21,362 bases of DNA. Origin: UBA10002 sp964373775 (GTDB lineage: Bacteria; Patescibacteriota; Minisyncoccia; Phycocordibacterales; UBA10002). How positions within the stretch are numbered: position 1 is the first letter of the stretch; every line of letters starts with the position of its first letter. Where the stretch lies: NCBI GenBank assembly GCA_964373775.1, contig CAYJWA010000006.1:1-21362 (forward strand), in the 5' to 3' direction. The notes below the pieces were generated by a model. That model was given only the letters and a program-made list of their open reading frames with translations, ran no database searches and was not told the DNA's origin. Shown here in pieces: positions 1 through 6,783 of this stretch. Made by a program: the position numbers and the translations under genes.

Positions 1-347
1 TTATCCACAGGGAGTTCCCTAACCTTTTCCGCGCAGTGAGGGCGGGGCAAGGAAAAGAATCTTGTCGCCGTCAAAAATCCCGTCCGTCCAGACGAGGGCG
101 CGGCAGAAGAGAGGTATGGGGGTCATCCTTTCGGGAGATCTCCCGTAGGGAGAGAATTCCGCAGCACCCGAGCGTTCCGCCGGAGCCCCGCACCAGAGCC
201 GCAGCACCAAAGCGAAGCTCGGTGCTGGGCACAGCAAGCTCGGTGCGGGATAAACTCCGCGGAGGCGGTCATTCTTCGAAAAAAGTTCGCGCAAAGTGTA
301 TAATTACAGCATAACACTTGAATCGGTTTTATTGAGCCCCTGCTTGT
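1..347. other. Gene-free stretch downstream of murF, with palindromes and an edge DnaA box
   Basis: I find no convincing gene here. The only open frame on the minus strand (about 19-294) has low-complexity Pro/Arg/Ala-rich translation and no family resemblance, so I do not call it. The stretch holds a perfect 14-bp palindrome at 132-145 (CGGGAGATCTCCCG). It also holds a nested hairpin at 187-249, with outer arms CCCGCACC (187-194) and GGTGCGGG (242-249) and inner arms CAGCACC (202-208) and GGTGCTG (221-227). Bases 1-9 read TTATCCACA, the consensus DnaA box, but the window edge hides its context. Confidence 0.6.
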
Positions 348-1697
348 TCAACGACTTTTCCACTCTTTCTCCTGCCGAACCAGAAGTTCTGCGGCGCGAG
401 AGGGTTCTGCGAGCAATGCGGCAACCGCGCGCTCCATACGGACTGCTTGCGAGCCCTTGATGAGCACGACATCTCCCTGCCGCACGATTTCTGCAGTCTT
501 CTCCCCTGCCCCGCGGCTGTCGCGGCATTGTATAATATTCTCTGGATTCATTCCGGCTTCCCGCGCTCCCTCGGCAAAGCCCGCGCCAAGCGCGCCGACT
601 GTGCACAACAAAACAGAAGAAGAAGCGGCGAGCGCGCCGCCTTTTTTGTGCTCCGCTTCCGCGTATTCTCCCAGTTCCCGCATGTCCCCGAGCACCGCAA
701 TTTTGCGCCCCGCTACGGTGAGAGAGCCGAGCGCGGAGAGCGCTTCGGCAAGAGCGACCGGCGAAGAATTATATGAATCGTCAATAATGAGAGAGCCGTT
801 TATTCCGGCAAGCAATCGCATCCTGCCGCGCGGCGGCTCAAAGAGAGAAAGTTGCTCTGCCGCCTTTACTAGATTCAATCCCTCGCCAAAGCAGACCGCA
901 AGTGCCGCAAGAAACGGCTGCATCTGGTGCGCGCCGAGCACTCCGGAAACCGAGAGCGGAAGCGATGTCCCGCCGACTTGAACCCGAAACACTATCCCGT
1001 CCGGAAACCCATCTCCGCCATAGCGCACCGCATAGTGGGAACCGCGTACCTCTGCTCTTTCCGTGGTCCCGAAACAAACCACGCGCTTCCCTGTCTGCCG
1101 TGTCGGCACGGGCAGGCCGCGCGCTCCCTCCGAAAGAGCCGCAATATCCCTGTCATCGCTTCCGAGAACCAGAAGCCCGCTGTCCTTGAGAGATTGCGCG
1201 AGCGCTGACTTCTCTTTGAGAAGCGATGAAACCGAGGGAAAAAACTCAATGTGCACCGGCACTTCCGCAAAGCGGGTAATCACCGCGACATCGGGTTGCA
1301 GCAGTGCTCCCAGAGAAGAAATATCTCCCGGCTTATCCGCGCCGACTTCAAGAACCAGCCACTCGGGATACTTGTCCCGCTCCGCGGGATCTGGCGAAGC
1401 CAGAAAAATTCCCGTTGCCGCCCCTTTAAGAAGAGCGAGGAGCCATCGGAAAGGATTATTCCACGGGTTGCGAAGTCCGAGAATCGCGAACGGAACCCCG
1501 ATTTCGCTGTTGAAACTCTTCTCACTCTTGCGCACCGAAAAAAACGCAGAGAGCGCCGCGGCAATGGCGTCTTTGGTCGCGGTCTTCCCGACCGTGCCGG
1601 TAATCGCGACAATGCGGGGATGATACTTTTTGAGTACCATCTTGGCTTCGCAGGTGAGCAGGAAAACGATAAGTGACTTTAAGTATTGTTTCAACAT
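348..1697 (-). CDS. murF: UDP-N-acetylmuramoyl-tripeptide--D-alanyl-D-alanine ligase (MurF)
   Basis: MurF is the last cytoplasmic ligase of peptidoglycan precursor synthesis. It adds D-Ala-D-Ala to UDP-MurNAc-tripeptide using ATP. The 449-aa product shows the Mur-ligase signatures in order: P-loop GTVGKT at residues 34-39, a GAHQMQP segment near 255-261 in the middle of the central domain, DDSYNSSP at 306-313 (family consensus DxYNANP), and KGSQAVRME near 414-422 (consensus KGSRAxxME). Length is normal for the family. The chosen start leaves a short hydrophobic lead (residues 1-20) before the ATPase domain; an internal Met at 20 is the alternative. It is the last gene of the mraZ-rsmH-ftsL-ftsI-murF run, 142 bases after ftsI, and ends with TGA. 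Confidence 0.93.
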   Translation of the reverse strand: MLKQYLKSLIVFLLTCEAKMVLKKYHPRIVAITGTVGKTATKDAIAAALSAFFSVRKSEKSFNSEIGVPFAILGLRNPWNNPFRWLLALLKGAATGIFLASPDPAERDKYPEWLVLEVGADKPGDISSLGALLQPDVAVITRFAEVPVHIEFFPSVSSLLKEKSALAQSLKDSGLLVLGSDDRDIAALSEGARGLPVPTRQTGKRVVCFGTTERAEVRGSHYAVRYGGDGFPDGIVFRVQVGGTSLPLSVSGVLGAHQMQPFLAALAVCFGEGLNLVKAAEQLSLFEPPRGRMRLLAGINGSLIIDDSYNSSPVALAEALSALGSLTVAGRKIAVLGDMRELGEYAEAEHKKGGALAASSSVLLCTVGALGAGFAEGAREAGMNPENIIQCRDSRGAGEKTAEIVRQGDVVLIKGSQAVRMERAVAALLAEPSRAAELLVRQEKEWKSR

Positions 1698-1811
1698 TTA
1701 CAATATCGAATATCTAATACCGAATCTCGAAGAAGATAGGATACAAAATACTGAACACAGAGAAAGAAAATTTGTCGGTCTTTCGAGATTCGATAGCCGA
1801 ACTTCGATATT
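1698..1811. repeat. AT-rich spacer with large imperfect inverted repeat (TCGAATATCGAA family)
   Basis: The ftsI-murF spacer is built from short words such as AATATCGAA and GAATCTCGAA. The left part (about 1702-1737) and the right part (about 1780-1811) are imperfect reverse complements; for instance GAATCTCGAA on the left answers TTCGAGATTC on the right. The same word family fills the spacers at 5504-5605, 17111-17160 and 19495-19630, which makes it a dispersed spacer type rather than chance AT-richness. Its function is unknown. Confidence 0.65.
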
Positions 1812-1851
1812 CCCGACCGATGAAAACGGCTCTGCGTTTTCATCGGTCGGG
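1812..1851 (-). other. 17-bp perfect hairpin enclosing the ftsI stop codon
   Basis: The arm at 1812-1828 (CCCGACCGATGAAAACG) is perfectly complementary to 1835-1851 around a 6-base loop. The ftsI stop codon (1840-1842) lies inside the stem, so the last codons of ftsI form one arm. No T-run follows on either strand, so it is not a classical intrinsic terminator. An RNA stabiliser or processing hairpin between ftsI and murF is an inference. Confidence 0.7.
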
Positions 1852-3552
1852 CGGTATTTCATAATAATTAATCAAAAACTTCGCAATCTCCATAAACGGT
1901 TCTGTCAGAGTGTGTGAAGCGTAGACGACGCCCTTCGGTTCGTTCAGAAAAAGAAACACAATGAAGCGCGGCTCGTATGCCGGAAAGTATCCGAAAAACG
2001 AGTGGAAAAATCTGTCCGTATAATACCCGCCCCCGCCCGGCTTCGCAATGAGCGCGGTGCCGGTCTTTGCCGCAACGCTCCAATGTTCCAATTTGTACGC
2101 GCCCCCGAGAAGCGCTTCATCCACCACGCGCACCAGCATCCGCGTAATCTCTTCCGCACTCTCTTTTTTGACAACCTGCTTCGGCACGCCGCCCTCGTTG
2201 ATGCGGCGCGATACCCCAAGGCGGTAATTGATTCGCGAGGCAATATGGGGAGTAACAATCTTCCCGCCATTCGCCAATGCGGCAAGCGCGCGAACGGTCT
2301 GAATCGGGGTAAGCGCAATTCCCTGACCGTACGAGGCGGTCGCAATCTCAATATCGCGACCGCTTTTGAGATTGTCCAGGAGCCCCGCTGACTCGCCCGG
2401 AAGGTCAATGCCCGTCTCTTCTCCCAAGCCGAACCGGAGCATGTAATCGCGAAACCGCGCATTCCCGAGCCGGAGCGCTACGGTAGCGGCTCCGGTATTC
2501 AGGGATTGATTCAACACTTCCTGAATAGACACCCTGCCCCGTCCCTTTCCGTCAAAGTTGGAGATGGTCTTCCCGTCAAGAGTCAAAAATCCCAGATCCA
2601 GGTATGTGCTGGTTGCCGTAATCGCTCCCGCGTCAAGCCCGGCCGCAATCGTTAAGGGCTTCAGGATTGACCCCATCTCAAAGACACTCTCCACCAGCGG
2701 ATTGGAAAAGACCGCAGTATCGCTCTCTGCGCGAAAATCGTTCGGGTCAAACGAGGGTACGGCTGCGAGCGCAGAGATAGCGCCGCTCTGCGGTTCCATA
2801 ATAATCCCCCCGCCCTGAACTGCGCCGAACTTCTCCACAATCGCGCGGAGCGTCTCCTCCAGAAAATTCTGCGCGGTTGGCTCAATGGCAGTAACAATAT
2901 CGCCCCCGCTTTCCACGGCGCCAGTCGCCACATCCCGGACGCCGGAGAAAAGCTCGCTAAAAAAATTATCGTAGAGCGAGCCGGGGCTTCGGCGCAGGAC
3001 ATCGTCATAATACCTCTCCAATCCATAGCGCCCGGCAAGTTCATCTCCCTGAAAGCCAACAAAGCCTAAGAGATGCGCTGCAATCTTCCCTCCGGGATAA
3101 AAGCGCCACCGGTCGCGGTAGAGCGAGACCCCGGGAACCCGAAGTTTTTCTATGGCGATAGCGACTTCGGGAAGCACCTGCCGCGCCACTTCCTCATACG
3201 GGTCGTCGCGCCGAGCCGCCTGCGCGAGAAACCTCTCGCGCGACAGCGGAAGAAGAGCTGCAAGCGCGTCAAATGCGGCTTCGGGCTCTGCAACCTGCTT
3301 CGGCACCATCGCGATAGTGAACCCCTCGCGCAAACCCGCGGCGCTGACTGTCTCTCCTCCCTTACCCGTAAAAAAAACGGAACCCCGGTTCCACAGCGCC
3401 TGCTCCGGCCGCGCATATTGCCGCTTTGCCCGCTCGGAAAACTCGTCTCCGCGGAGAATCTGCACCGCATACAGTTTCGCGGCAAAAATAAGGCCCGCCA
3501 GAACAAAAGCCCCCATGATAATCCGTGTCTTCTTTCGTTCTGATTCCTTCAT
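1840..3552 (-). CDS. ftsI: Class B penicillin-binding protein, septal transpeptidase FtsI/PBP3-like
   Basis: This is a peptidoglycan D,D-transpeptidase, inferred to cross-link septal wall as part of the divisome. The 570-aa product has a basic cytoplasmic N-terminus, one membrane anchor at about residues 11-32, a PBP dimerisation region, and a transpeptidase domain. All three active-site motifs are visible: SILK with the nucleophile Ser295, SLN at 350-352, and KTGT at 496-499. FtsI rather than PBP2 is inferred from its place directly after ftsL and before murF, and because a second class B PBP lies in the mre operon of the same window. The last codons and the TGA stop form one arm of a 17-bp hairpin. 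A start a few codons downstream cannot be excluded. Confidence 0.92.
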   Translation of the reverse strand: MKESERKKTRIIMGAFVLAGLIFAAKLYAVQILRGDEFSERAKRQYARPEQALWNRGSVFFTGKGGETVSAAGLREGFTIAMVPKQVAEPEAAFDALAALLPLSRERFLAQAARRDDPYEEVARQVLPEVAIAIEKLRVPGVSLYRDRWRFYPGGKIAAHLLGFVGFQGDELAGRYGLERYYDDVLRRSPGSLYDNFFSELFSGVRDVATGAVESGGDIVTAIEPTAQNFLEETLRAIVEKFGAVQGGGIIMEPQSGAISALAAVPSFDPNDFRAESDTAVFSNPLVESVFEMGSILKPLTIAAGLDAGAITATSTYLDLGFLTLDGKTISNFDGKGRGRVSIQEVLNQSLNTGAATVALRLGNARFRDYMLRFGLGEETGIDLPGESAGLLDNLKSGRDIEIATASYGQGIALTPIQTVRALAALANGGKIVTPHIASRINYRLGVSRRINEGGVPKQVVKKESAEEITRMLVRVVDEALLGGAYKLEHWSVAAKTGTALIAKPGGGGYYTDRFFHSFFGYFPAYEPRFIVFLFLNEPKGVVYASHTLTEPFMEIAKFLINYYEIPPDR

Positions 3553-3635
3553 TAACTTCCGCGTTAAGACGCCGAGAAAGTCCGTGCGATAATCACCCGC
3601 GCGGTACCCGCCCGCACCGTGAGGACCCTCTGTGA

Positions 3636-3908
3636 TTACAGCTCGTTTCCGGAACGAAACGCGGCAACTGTCTTCTTTGAGATAAAGCGCGCAACGCGCG
3701 TCTCTTCAAACCCGTAGGAGCGCGCCACCGCCGCGGTCACCCCGCGTTTTTCTGCCTGATAGCGCGCCTCCAGTTCTCCGAGAGAAGAAGCGAGAACACT
3801 GGTCTCCTTTTCCACTGCCCCGCGCCTCACCACCGCCACTACGGCGCTGTTCACGAAATACCCGTACGATACCGCGACGATGAAAATGAGACAGGACAAA
3901 AGCCAGAA
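3636..3908 (-). CDS. ftsL: FtsL-like divisome membrane protein, 5' end lost in assembly gap
   Basis: FtsL is a small bitopic protein that links the FtsQ/FtsB group to FtsI and FtsW at the septum. The readable C-terminal part (about 90 residues) begins with a hydrophobic segment that continues, in frame, into the run of N. It is followed by a basic/acidic helical stretch with coiled-coil character (about GAVEKETSVLASSLGELEAR) and ends near 3636. The true start must lie inside the gap; a TTG at 3897-3899 is only the first start-like codon on the sequenced side. The identification rests on topology and on position between rsmH and ftsI, because FtsL sequences are poorly conserved. The gap to ftsI is about 80 bases. 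Confidence 0.72.
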   Translation of the reverse strand, partial: FWLLSCLIFIVAVSYGYFVNSAVVAVVRRGAVEKETSVLASSLGELEARYQAEKRGVTAAVARSYGFEETRVARFISKKTVAAFRSGNEL

Positions 3909-4008
3909 NNNNNNNNNNNNNNNNNNNNNNNNNNNNNNNNNNNNNNNNNNNNNNNNNNNNNNNNNNNNNNNNNNNNNNNNNNNNNNNNNNNNNNNNNNNN
4001 NNNNNNNN
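3909..4008. other. Assembly gap, 100 N
   Basis: Exactly 100 N, the customary placeholder for a scaffold gap of unknown size. It removes the last codons of rsmH and the start of ftsL. The true distance between the two genes is therefore not known, and the coordinates downstream are nominal. Confidence 0.97.
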
Positions 4009-4888
4009 TTCTTTCTATTATCCTCATCTTGGCGCTTCGCGCCCGCGGATTCGCCTGTCTTTCTTCTCGCTTCGCTACAACCGGCTTTTTTGTAATGAGC
4101 ATCCCTTCTCCTGCTGCTGCCTTCTCTCGAAAAAAACGCTTCACGGCGCGGTCTTCAAGGCTCTGAAACGAAATGACCGCGAGCCTCCCTCTCCCTTCCA
4201 ACCGCTCCCACACTTTCCGCAATGCTTCGCCCAGCGCGCGGAATTCGTCATTGACCGCAATGCGGAGCGCCTGAAAGGTTTTTGTTGCCGGGTGGATCCG
4301 CCCCCTCCGCCGCACCGTCCTCTCAATCAATTCCGCAAGGTCGCGCGAGGTCTGCAATGGTTTCTTCGCGCGCGCCGCAACAATTGCTCGCGCAATCCGC
4401 CGCGCCTCCCGCTCCTCGCCGTAACTGCGCAATATCGTCTCAATGTTCTCCGCATCCCATTTGTTGACAATTCGCGCCGCTGTCAATGCGCCTTCCGCCG
4501 GGCTTTTGCTCATGGTCATGAAAAGCGGCTCGTCGCGCTGAAATGAAAACCCGCGCCCGCTTTGCTCCAGCTGTTCAAACGACATTCCGAGGTCAAAGAG
4601 CGCGCGATTGATCTTTCCGATGCCGAGCGAATCAAGTGTTACATCAAGGTCTCGAAAATTATTCCGGGAGAAAAGGAACCGGCACCCGCAACTCGCCAAT
4701 CGCTTCTTGCTCCGCGCGAGCGCATCCTCGTCGGCGTCAAGACACACGAATGTTGCCCTCCCGCCGACCGCTCGGCACAGCGCCCCGCTGTGCCCGCCGC
4801 CGCCCACCGTCGCGTCCAGAATGATTTCGCCTTCCCGCGCCTGCAACCCGTCAACGACTTCTTGTAAAAGAACCGGTATATGAACCAT
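4009..4888 (-). CDS. rsmH: 16S rRNA (cytosine1402-N4)-methyltransferase RsmH (MraW), 3' end in gap
   Basis: RsmH transfers a methyl group from S-adenosylmethionine to N4 of C1402 in the decoding centre of 16S rRNA. The start at 4888 gives the family-typical N-terminus MVHIPVLLQEVV; an ATG seven codons upstream is less likely. The SAM-binding motif DATVGGGGHS is at residues 25-34. Further family blocks follow: DLGMSFEQLEQSGRGFSF, the RRRGRIHPATKTFQALRIAVN block, and a C-terminal SFQSLEDRAVKRFF-like block. Roughly 293 residues are readable before the run of N, close to full length. Upstream mraZ and downstream ftsL are the standard dcw neighbours. Confidence 0.95.
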
Positions 4889-5010
4889 AAGCACCAAATT
4901 ACAAATCACAAATCACAAACAAATTTAAAATCCAAATTTCCAAACGCAAGACCGATGTGTTGATTCGATTTGAGTTTGTCCTCTTGGTCATTAGATATTG
5001 TTTGTAATTT
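4889..5010. repeat. AT-rich spacer of ACAAATCACAAA words
   Basis: The rsmH-mraZ spacer begins with tandem-like words (ATTACAAATCACAAATCACAAA, about 4898-4920). These are partly complementary to TTGTTTGTAATTTT near 4999-5012 and to CATTTGTGATG near 5050-5060, so the spacer RNA could fold back on itself. It is a different word family from the TCGAATATCGAA spacers. No gene is seen. Confidence 0.55.
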
Positions 5011-5011
5011 T

Positions 5012-5041
5012 CCTGCCCGCCGAAGCCTCGGCGCAGGCGGG
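5012..5041. repeat. Short copy of the nested GC-rich palindrome family
   Basis: CCTGCCCGCCGAAG-CCTCGGCGCAGG folds as a GC-rich hairpin. It matches the outer arms of the larger copy at 8811-8870 (CCTGCCTGCCGAAGCCTC ... CGGCGCAGGCAGG) but lacks that copy's inner palindrome. It therefore looks like the empty form of the same modular repeat. Confidence 0.6.
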
Positions 5042-5068
5042 GTGCTTGTCATTTGTGATGTGCGTGCT

Positions 5069-5503
5069 TCATCGCACGCCGACGCTTCCCAGCTTCTCCG
5101 CCAACATATCCGCCTGTTTCTCAATTGCTTCTTTGCTGGATCTCCACACCGCCTCATTCCACACTTCAACCCGGGTCTGCACGCCGATGATGACGACTTT
5201 GCCCGCAAGTCCTCCCCACTCTTTCAAGAAATCCGGTATGAGCACCCGCCCGATGGAATCAACCTCTGCTTCAACTGCGCCCCCGAACATAAAACGATTG
5301 AGGTTGCGGTTGTCCGCCTGCAGCAGGCTGGATTCAGAAAGCTTCTCTGCAATCTTCTTCCACTCTTTCTCGGTAAAGATTGCCACGCATTTGTCAAACC
5401 CGCGCGCCAGCACCACTCTCTTCCCCAGCTCCTGCCGAAACTTCGCCGGCAATGACAATCTGTTCTTGCCATCAATCGTATGTGTATATTCTCCGATAAG
5501 CAT
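5069..5503 (-). CDS. mraZ: MraZ, dcw-cluster transcriptional regulator
   Basis: MraZ is an AbrB-fold DNA-binding protein that autoregulates the division and cell wall cluster, often as a ring-shaped oligomer. The 144-aa product has the two tandem MraZ repeats: MLIGEYTHTIDGKNRLSLPAKFR at the N-terminus and VDSIGRVLIPDFLKEW near residues 82-97, each carrying the D-x-x-G-R-[ILV]-x-[IL]-P pattern in full or near-full form. Length and start match the family. It heads the minus-strand run rsmH-ftsL-ftsI-murF. Matching operator repeats lie at 5810-5856, about 310 bases upstream, which is unusually far. I see no Shine-Dalgarno before the ATG. Confidence 0.95.
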   Translation of the reverse strand: MLIGEYTHTIDGKNRLSLPAKFRQELGKRVVLARGFDKCVAIFTEKEWKKIAEKLSESSLLQADNRNLNRFMFGGAVEAEVDSIGRVLIPDFLKEWGGLAGKVVIIGVQTRVEVWNEAVWRSSKEAIEKQADMLAEKLGSVGVR

Positions 5504-5605
5504 GTGATAAATTTCGAATGTCTAATTTCAAATTTCGAAAAAGTTTAATGTTTACATATTGAATATTCGATATTTTTCAATATTAGGTATTCGAGATTCG
5601 AGATT
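5504..5605. repeat. AT-rich spacer upstream of mraZ (TCGAATATTCGA family)
   Basis: Dense words such as TTTCGAA, GAATATTCGATATT and TTCGAGATTCGAGATTCC make up about 100 bases directly before mraZ. They are the same family as the spacers at 1698-1811, 17111-17160 and 19495-19630. This would be part of the mraZ 5' leader if the promoter at 5830-5858 is used. Confidence 0.6.
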
Positions 5606-5613
5606 CCAAAAAA

Positions 5614-5736
5614 TCATCTTACTTTTCGCCCCACGGAAACTTTCTCTCGCTTCTCCACTCCACTTATCACAAAGATCGGCAGCGCGAATTGCTTCCTTCC
5701 GTAAAAGACTTTATACACTCGTCGTTCTATTCGCAT
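5614..5736 (-). CDS. Possible 40-aa small ORF in the mraZ leader
   Basis: ATG at 5734-5736 to TGA at 5614-5616 encodes a basic 40-aa peptide beginning MRIERRVYKVFYGRKQF and ending VGRKVR. It lies between the MraZ operator and mraZ on the same strand, so it would sit in the long leader. I recognise no family, see no good ribosome binding site, and codon use is neutral. Treat it as a candidate leader peptide only; chance is a real alternative. Confidence 0.22.
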   Translation of the reverse strand: MRIERRVYKVFYGRKQFALPIFVISGVEKREKVSVGRKVR

Positions 5737-5809
5737 TCGTTTTTTTGCTAATGATTACGCCTTCACGATTAAACAGGTGTTCGGGCGGGGATTAAGGATT
5801 TCCAAGGTT

Positions 5810-5858
5810 TCCCACTAAATCCCACTTGTTTCATATTCTATTCCACTTCATTCCACAA
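5810..5858 (-). promoter_or_regulatory. MraZ-type operator overlapping a candidate promoter
   Basis: On the minus strand there are four same-orientation repeats: GTGGAA, GTGGAA, GTGGGA, GTGGGA. On the plus strand these are TTCCAC at 5841 and 5851 and TCCCAC at 5810 and 5820. The spacings are 10, 21 and 10 bases, placing all four on one helix face. MraZ is known to bind TGGGN repeats 10 bases apart. A candidate promoter overlaps them: -35 TTGTGG (5853-5858), 17-base spacer, -10 TATGAA (5830-5835). Autoregulation by MraZ is inferred. Confidence 0.72.
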
Positions 5859-5873
5859 CACCACAACTCAATC

Positions 5874-5893
5874 TGTGGATAAGATGTGCATAA
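5874..5893. promoter_or_regulatory. Pair of DnaA-box-like sites
   Basis: TGTGGATAA (5874-5882) is the exact reverse complement of the consensus DnaA box TTATCCACA. TGTGCATAA (5885-5893) fits TTATNCACA. They are 11 bases apart, in the same orientation, just upstream of the mraZ operator. A one-mismatch relative (CTATCCACA) is at 6607-6615. DnaA binding is inferred; two boxes alone do not make an origin. Confidence 0.5.
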
Positions 5894-5894
5894 C

Positions 5895-5920
5895 AAAAAA
5901 GCGCCGCAGGGCTACGGCGC
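5895..5920 (-). terminator. Intrinsic terminator of the 5962-6555 gene
   Basis: On the minus strand GCGCCG...CGGCGC forms a stem of 6 GC pairs, plus a wobble and an AT pair, around a short loop. It is followed directly by six T. It lies 42 bases after the stop of the upstream minus-strand gene and separates it from the mraZ promoter. Confidence 0.85.
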
Positions 5921-5961
5921 ATAAAGCAAAACGAGAGAGTAACAGCTATGCGGATGCTTCT

Positions 5962-6555
5962 TTAATCTAGGCCATCTTCGTCTTTTCTCTCACCCCAAAT
6001 CTCTTCATTCAACTTCGCATTGCGCATCTTAATCATTTTTAGGAAACTGGCCTTATTTTTCGGGGGCGCCGTGTACCTCTCCCATGCGGCAAGAAATTGT
6101 TCGTGGGAAAGAAGATGAGCAATGCGCTCGACTGCGGCTGGAGCCATTCGCACGCCCAATCGGGTAATATATATCCTCGTGCGGGTGCATAATTCCAGAT
6201 AATTAACGACATTGCCGGCAACAAGTTCTCGATTGCCCTTACGAACGCAGAACGGCTGTATCCCGCCGCGCTCAAGAATGGTCTGCCAGTCCCGTTCATC
6301 CCACTCTTCAATAACGAGGGTATGTTGAAGAAATAACTTGCAGAATTTCTGATTGCCGCGCAAACGCGCAATGCGTTGTTTCGGCAAGATGTTATTCATC
6401 TCAAGTATCGCCCACATCGGGTTGAAGCTGGTGTACCGATGATGATAGCCAATCCCGCTAGCAACTTGCTGCTTGTGTCTCCAAAAAAGAATGGAGTGAA
6501 AAAGGTCAATGATGTCCGTGTAGGACACGATAGGATATGTAAAAGAGCTATTCAT
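5962..6555 (-). CDS. Unrecognised 197-aa protein
   Basis: I do not recognise this family. The product is soluble-looking, with no signal peptide or clear membrane helix. It is rich in aromatic and basic residues, with a Leu/Arg-rich middle (about ILPKQRIARLRGNQKFCKLF) and a charged C-terminus ending in acidic residues. I chose ATG at 6553-6555. The longer reading from a TTG at 6591 is unlikely because that TTG is the first triplet of a TTGACA -35 element. With a -10 at 6562-6567 the message would be leaderless or nearly so. Base composition is more AT-rich than the neighbouring housekeeping genes. It has its own promoter and terminator, so it is a single-gene unit and may be acquired. Confidence 0.7.
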   Translation of the reverse strand: MNSSFTYPIVSYTDIIDLFHSILFWRHKQQVASGIGYHHRYTSFNPMWAILEMNNILPKQRIARLRGNQKFCKLFLQHTLVIEEWDERDWQTILERGGIQPFCVRKGNRELVAGNVVNYLELCTRTRIYITRLGVRMAPAAVERIAHLLSHEQFLAAWERYTAPPKNKASFLKMIKMRNAKLNEEIWGERKDEDGLD

Positions 6556-6561
6556 GATCCT

Positions 6562-6591
6562 ATATACTGCAATGATCATTGAGAATGTCAA
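6562..6591 (-). promoter_or_regulatory. Promoter with internal palindrome for the 197-aa gene
   Basis: On the minus strand: consensus -35 TTGACA (6586-6591), 18-base spacer, -10 GTATAT (6562-6567; overlapping TATATA). The spacer contains the perfect palindrome AATGATCATT (6571-6580), a plausible operator. The start codon follows 6 bases after the -10, which suggests a leaderless message. Confidence 0.65.
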
Positions 6592-6783
6592 CCAAAATCA
6601 AAGTAACTATCCACATCTCTTATTCTCCCTTTCATCGTAGATATGTTTAACGAATAGCGGCAGATACACTTAACGAATGGTGCACACGAATTTTAGGAAG
6701 GCGCACACGAATGGGGGACACCCTGCGCTCCCTGCCCGTGCGTGTCCGCACGCAGGCGGGCGCGCAGGGTCATTCTGGGCGGC
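6592..6783. repeat. Dispersed repeat copy A: AACGAAT/CACACGAA words plus nested palindrome
   Basis: No gene here. Related words recur (TTTAACGAAT, CTTAACGAAT, GCACACGAA twice). The 36 bases at 6701-6736 are identical to 14056-14091. An outer stem ACCCTGCGC (6720-6728) / GCGCAGGGT (6762-6770) encloses a second palindrome around CGTGCGTGtcCGCACGCAG. A copy of the same unit abuts the mreB fragment near 14180. Confidence 0.72.

Noticed and set aside
19..294. 91-aa minus-strand reading frame at the left edge
   Set aside because: Low-complexity Pro/Arg/Ala-rich translation through palindromic DNA, no family resemblance and no usable ribosome binding site.
457..981. 174-aa plus-strand frame opposite murF, and similar long frames opposite ftsI, mreB and ftsQ
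   Set aside because: GC-rich genes create long antisense frames; the minus-strand readings have clear family motifs and the plus-strand readings have none.
1840..1842. Recoded TGA (Gracilibacteria/SR1-type code)
   Set aside because: TGA ends murF, ftsI and mrdA at family-appropriate lengths, and no in-frame TGA interrupts a recognised gene.
5559..5795. 78-aa plus-strand frame with a hydrophobic C-terminal stretch upstream of mraZ
   Set aside because: Runs through AT-rich repeat words antisense to the mraZ leader, has no ribosome binding site and no family resemblance; the hydrophobic run comes from T-rich sequence.
5874..5893. Calling a replication origin at the DnaA-box pair
   Set aside because: Only two adjacent boxes, no dnaA or dnaN nearby, and skew cannot be judged from this window; kept as a binding-site candidate only.
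6586..6591. TTG at 6591 as start of the 197-aa gene
   Set aside because: The TTG is part of a TTGACA -35 element; the transcript would begin downstream of it.
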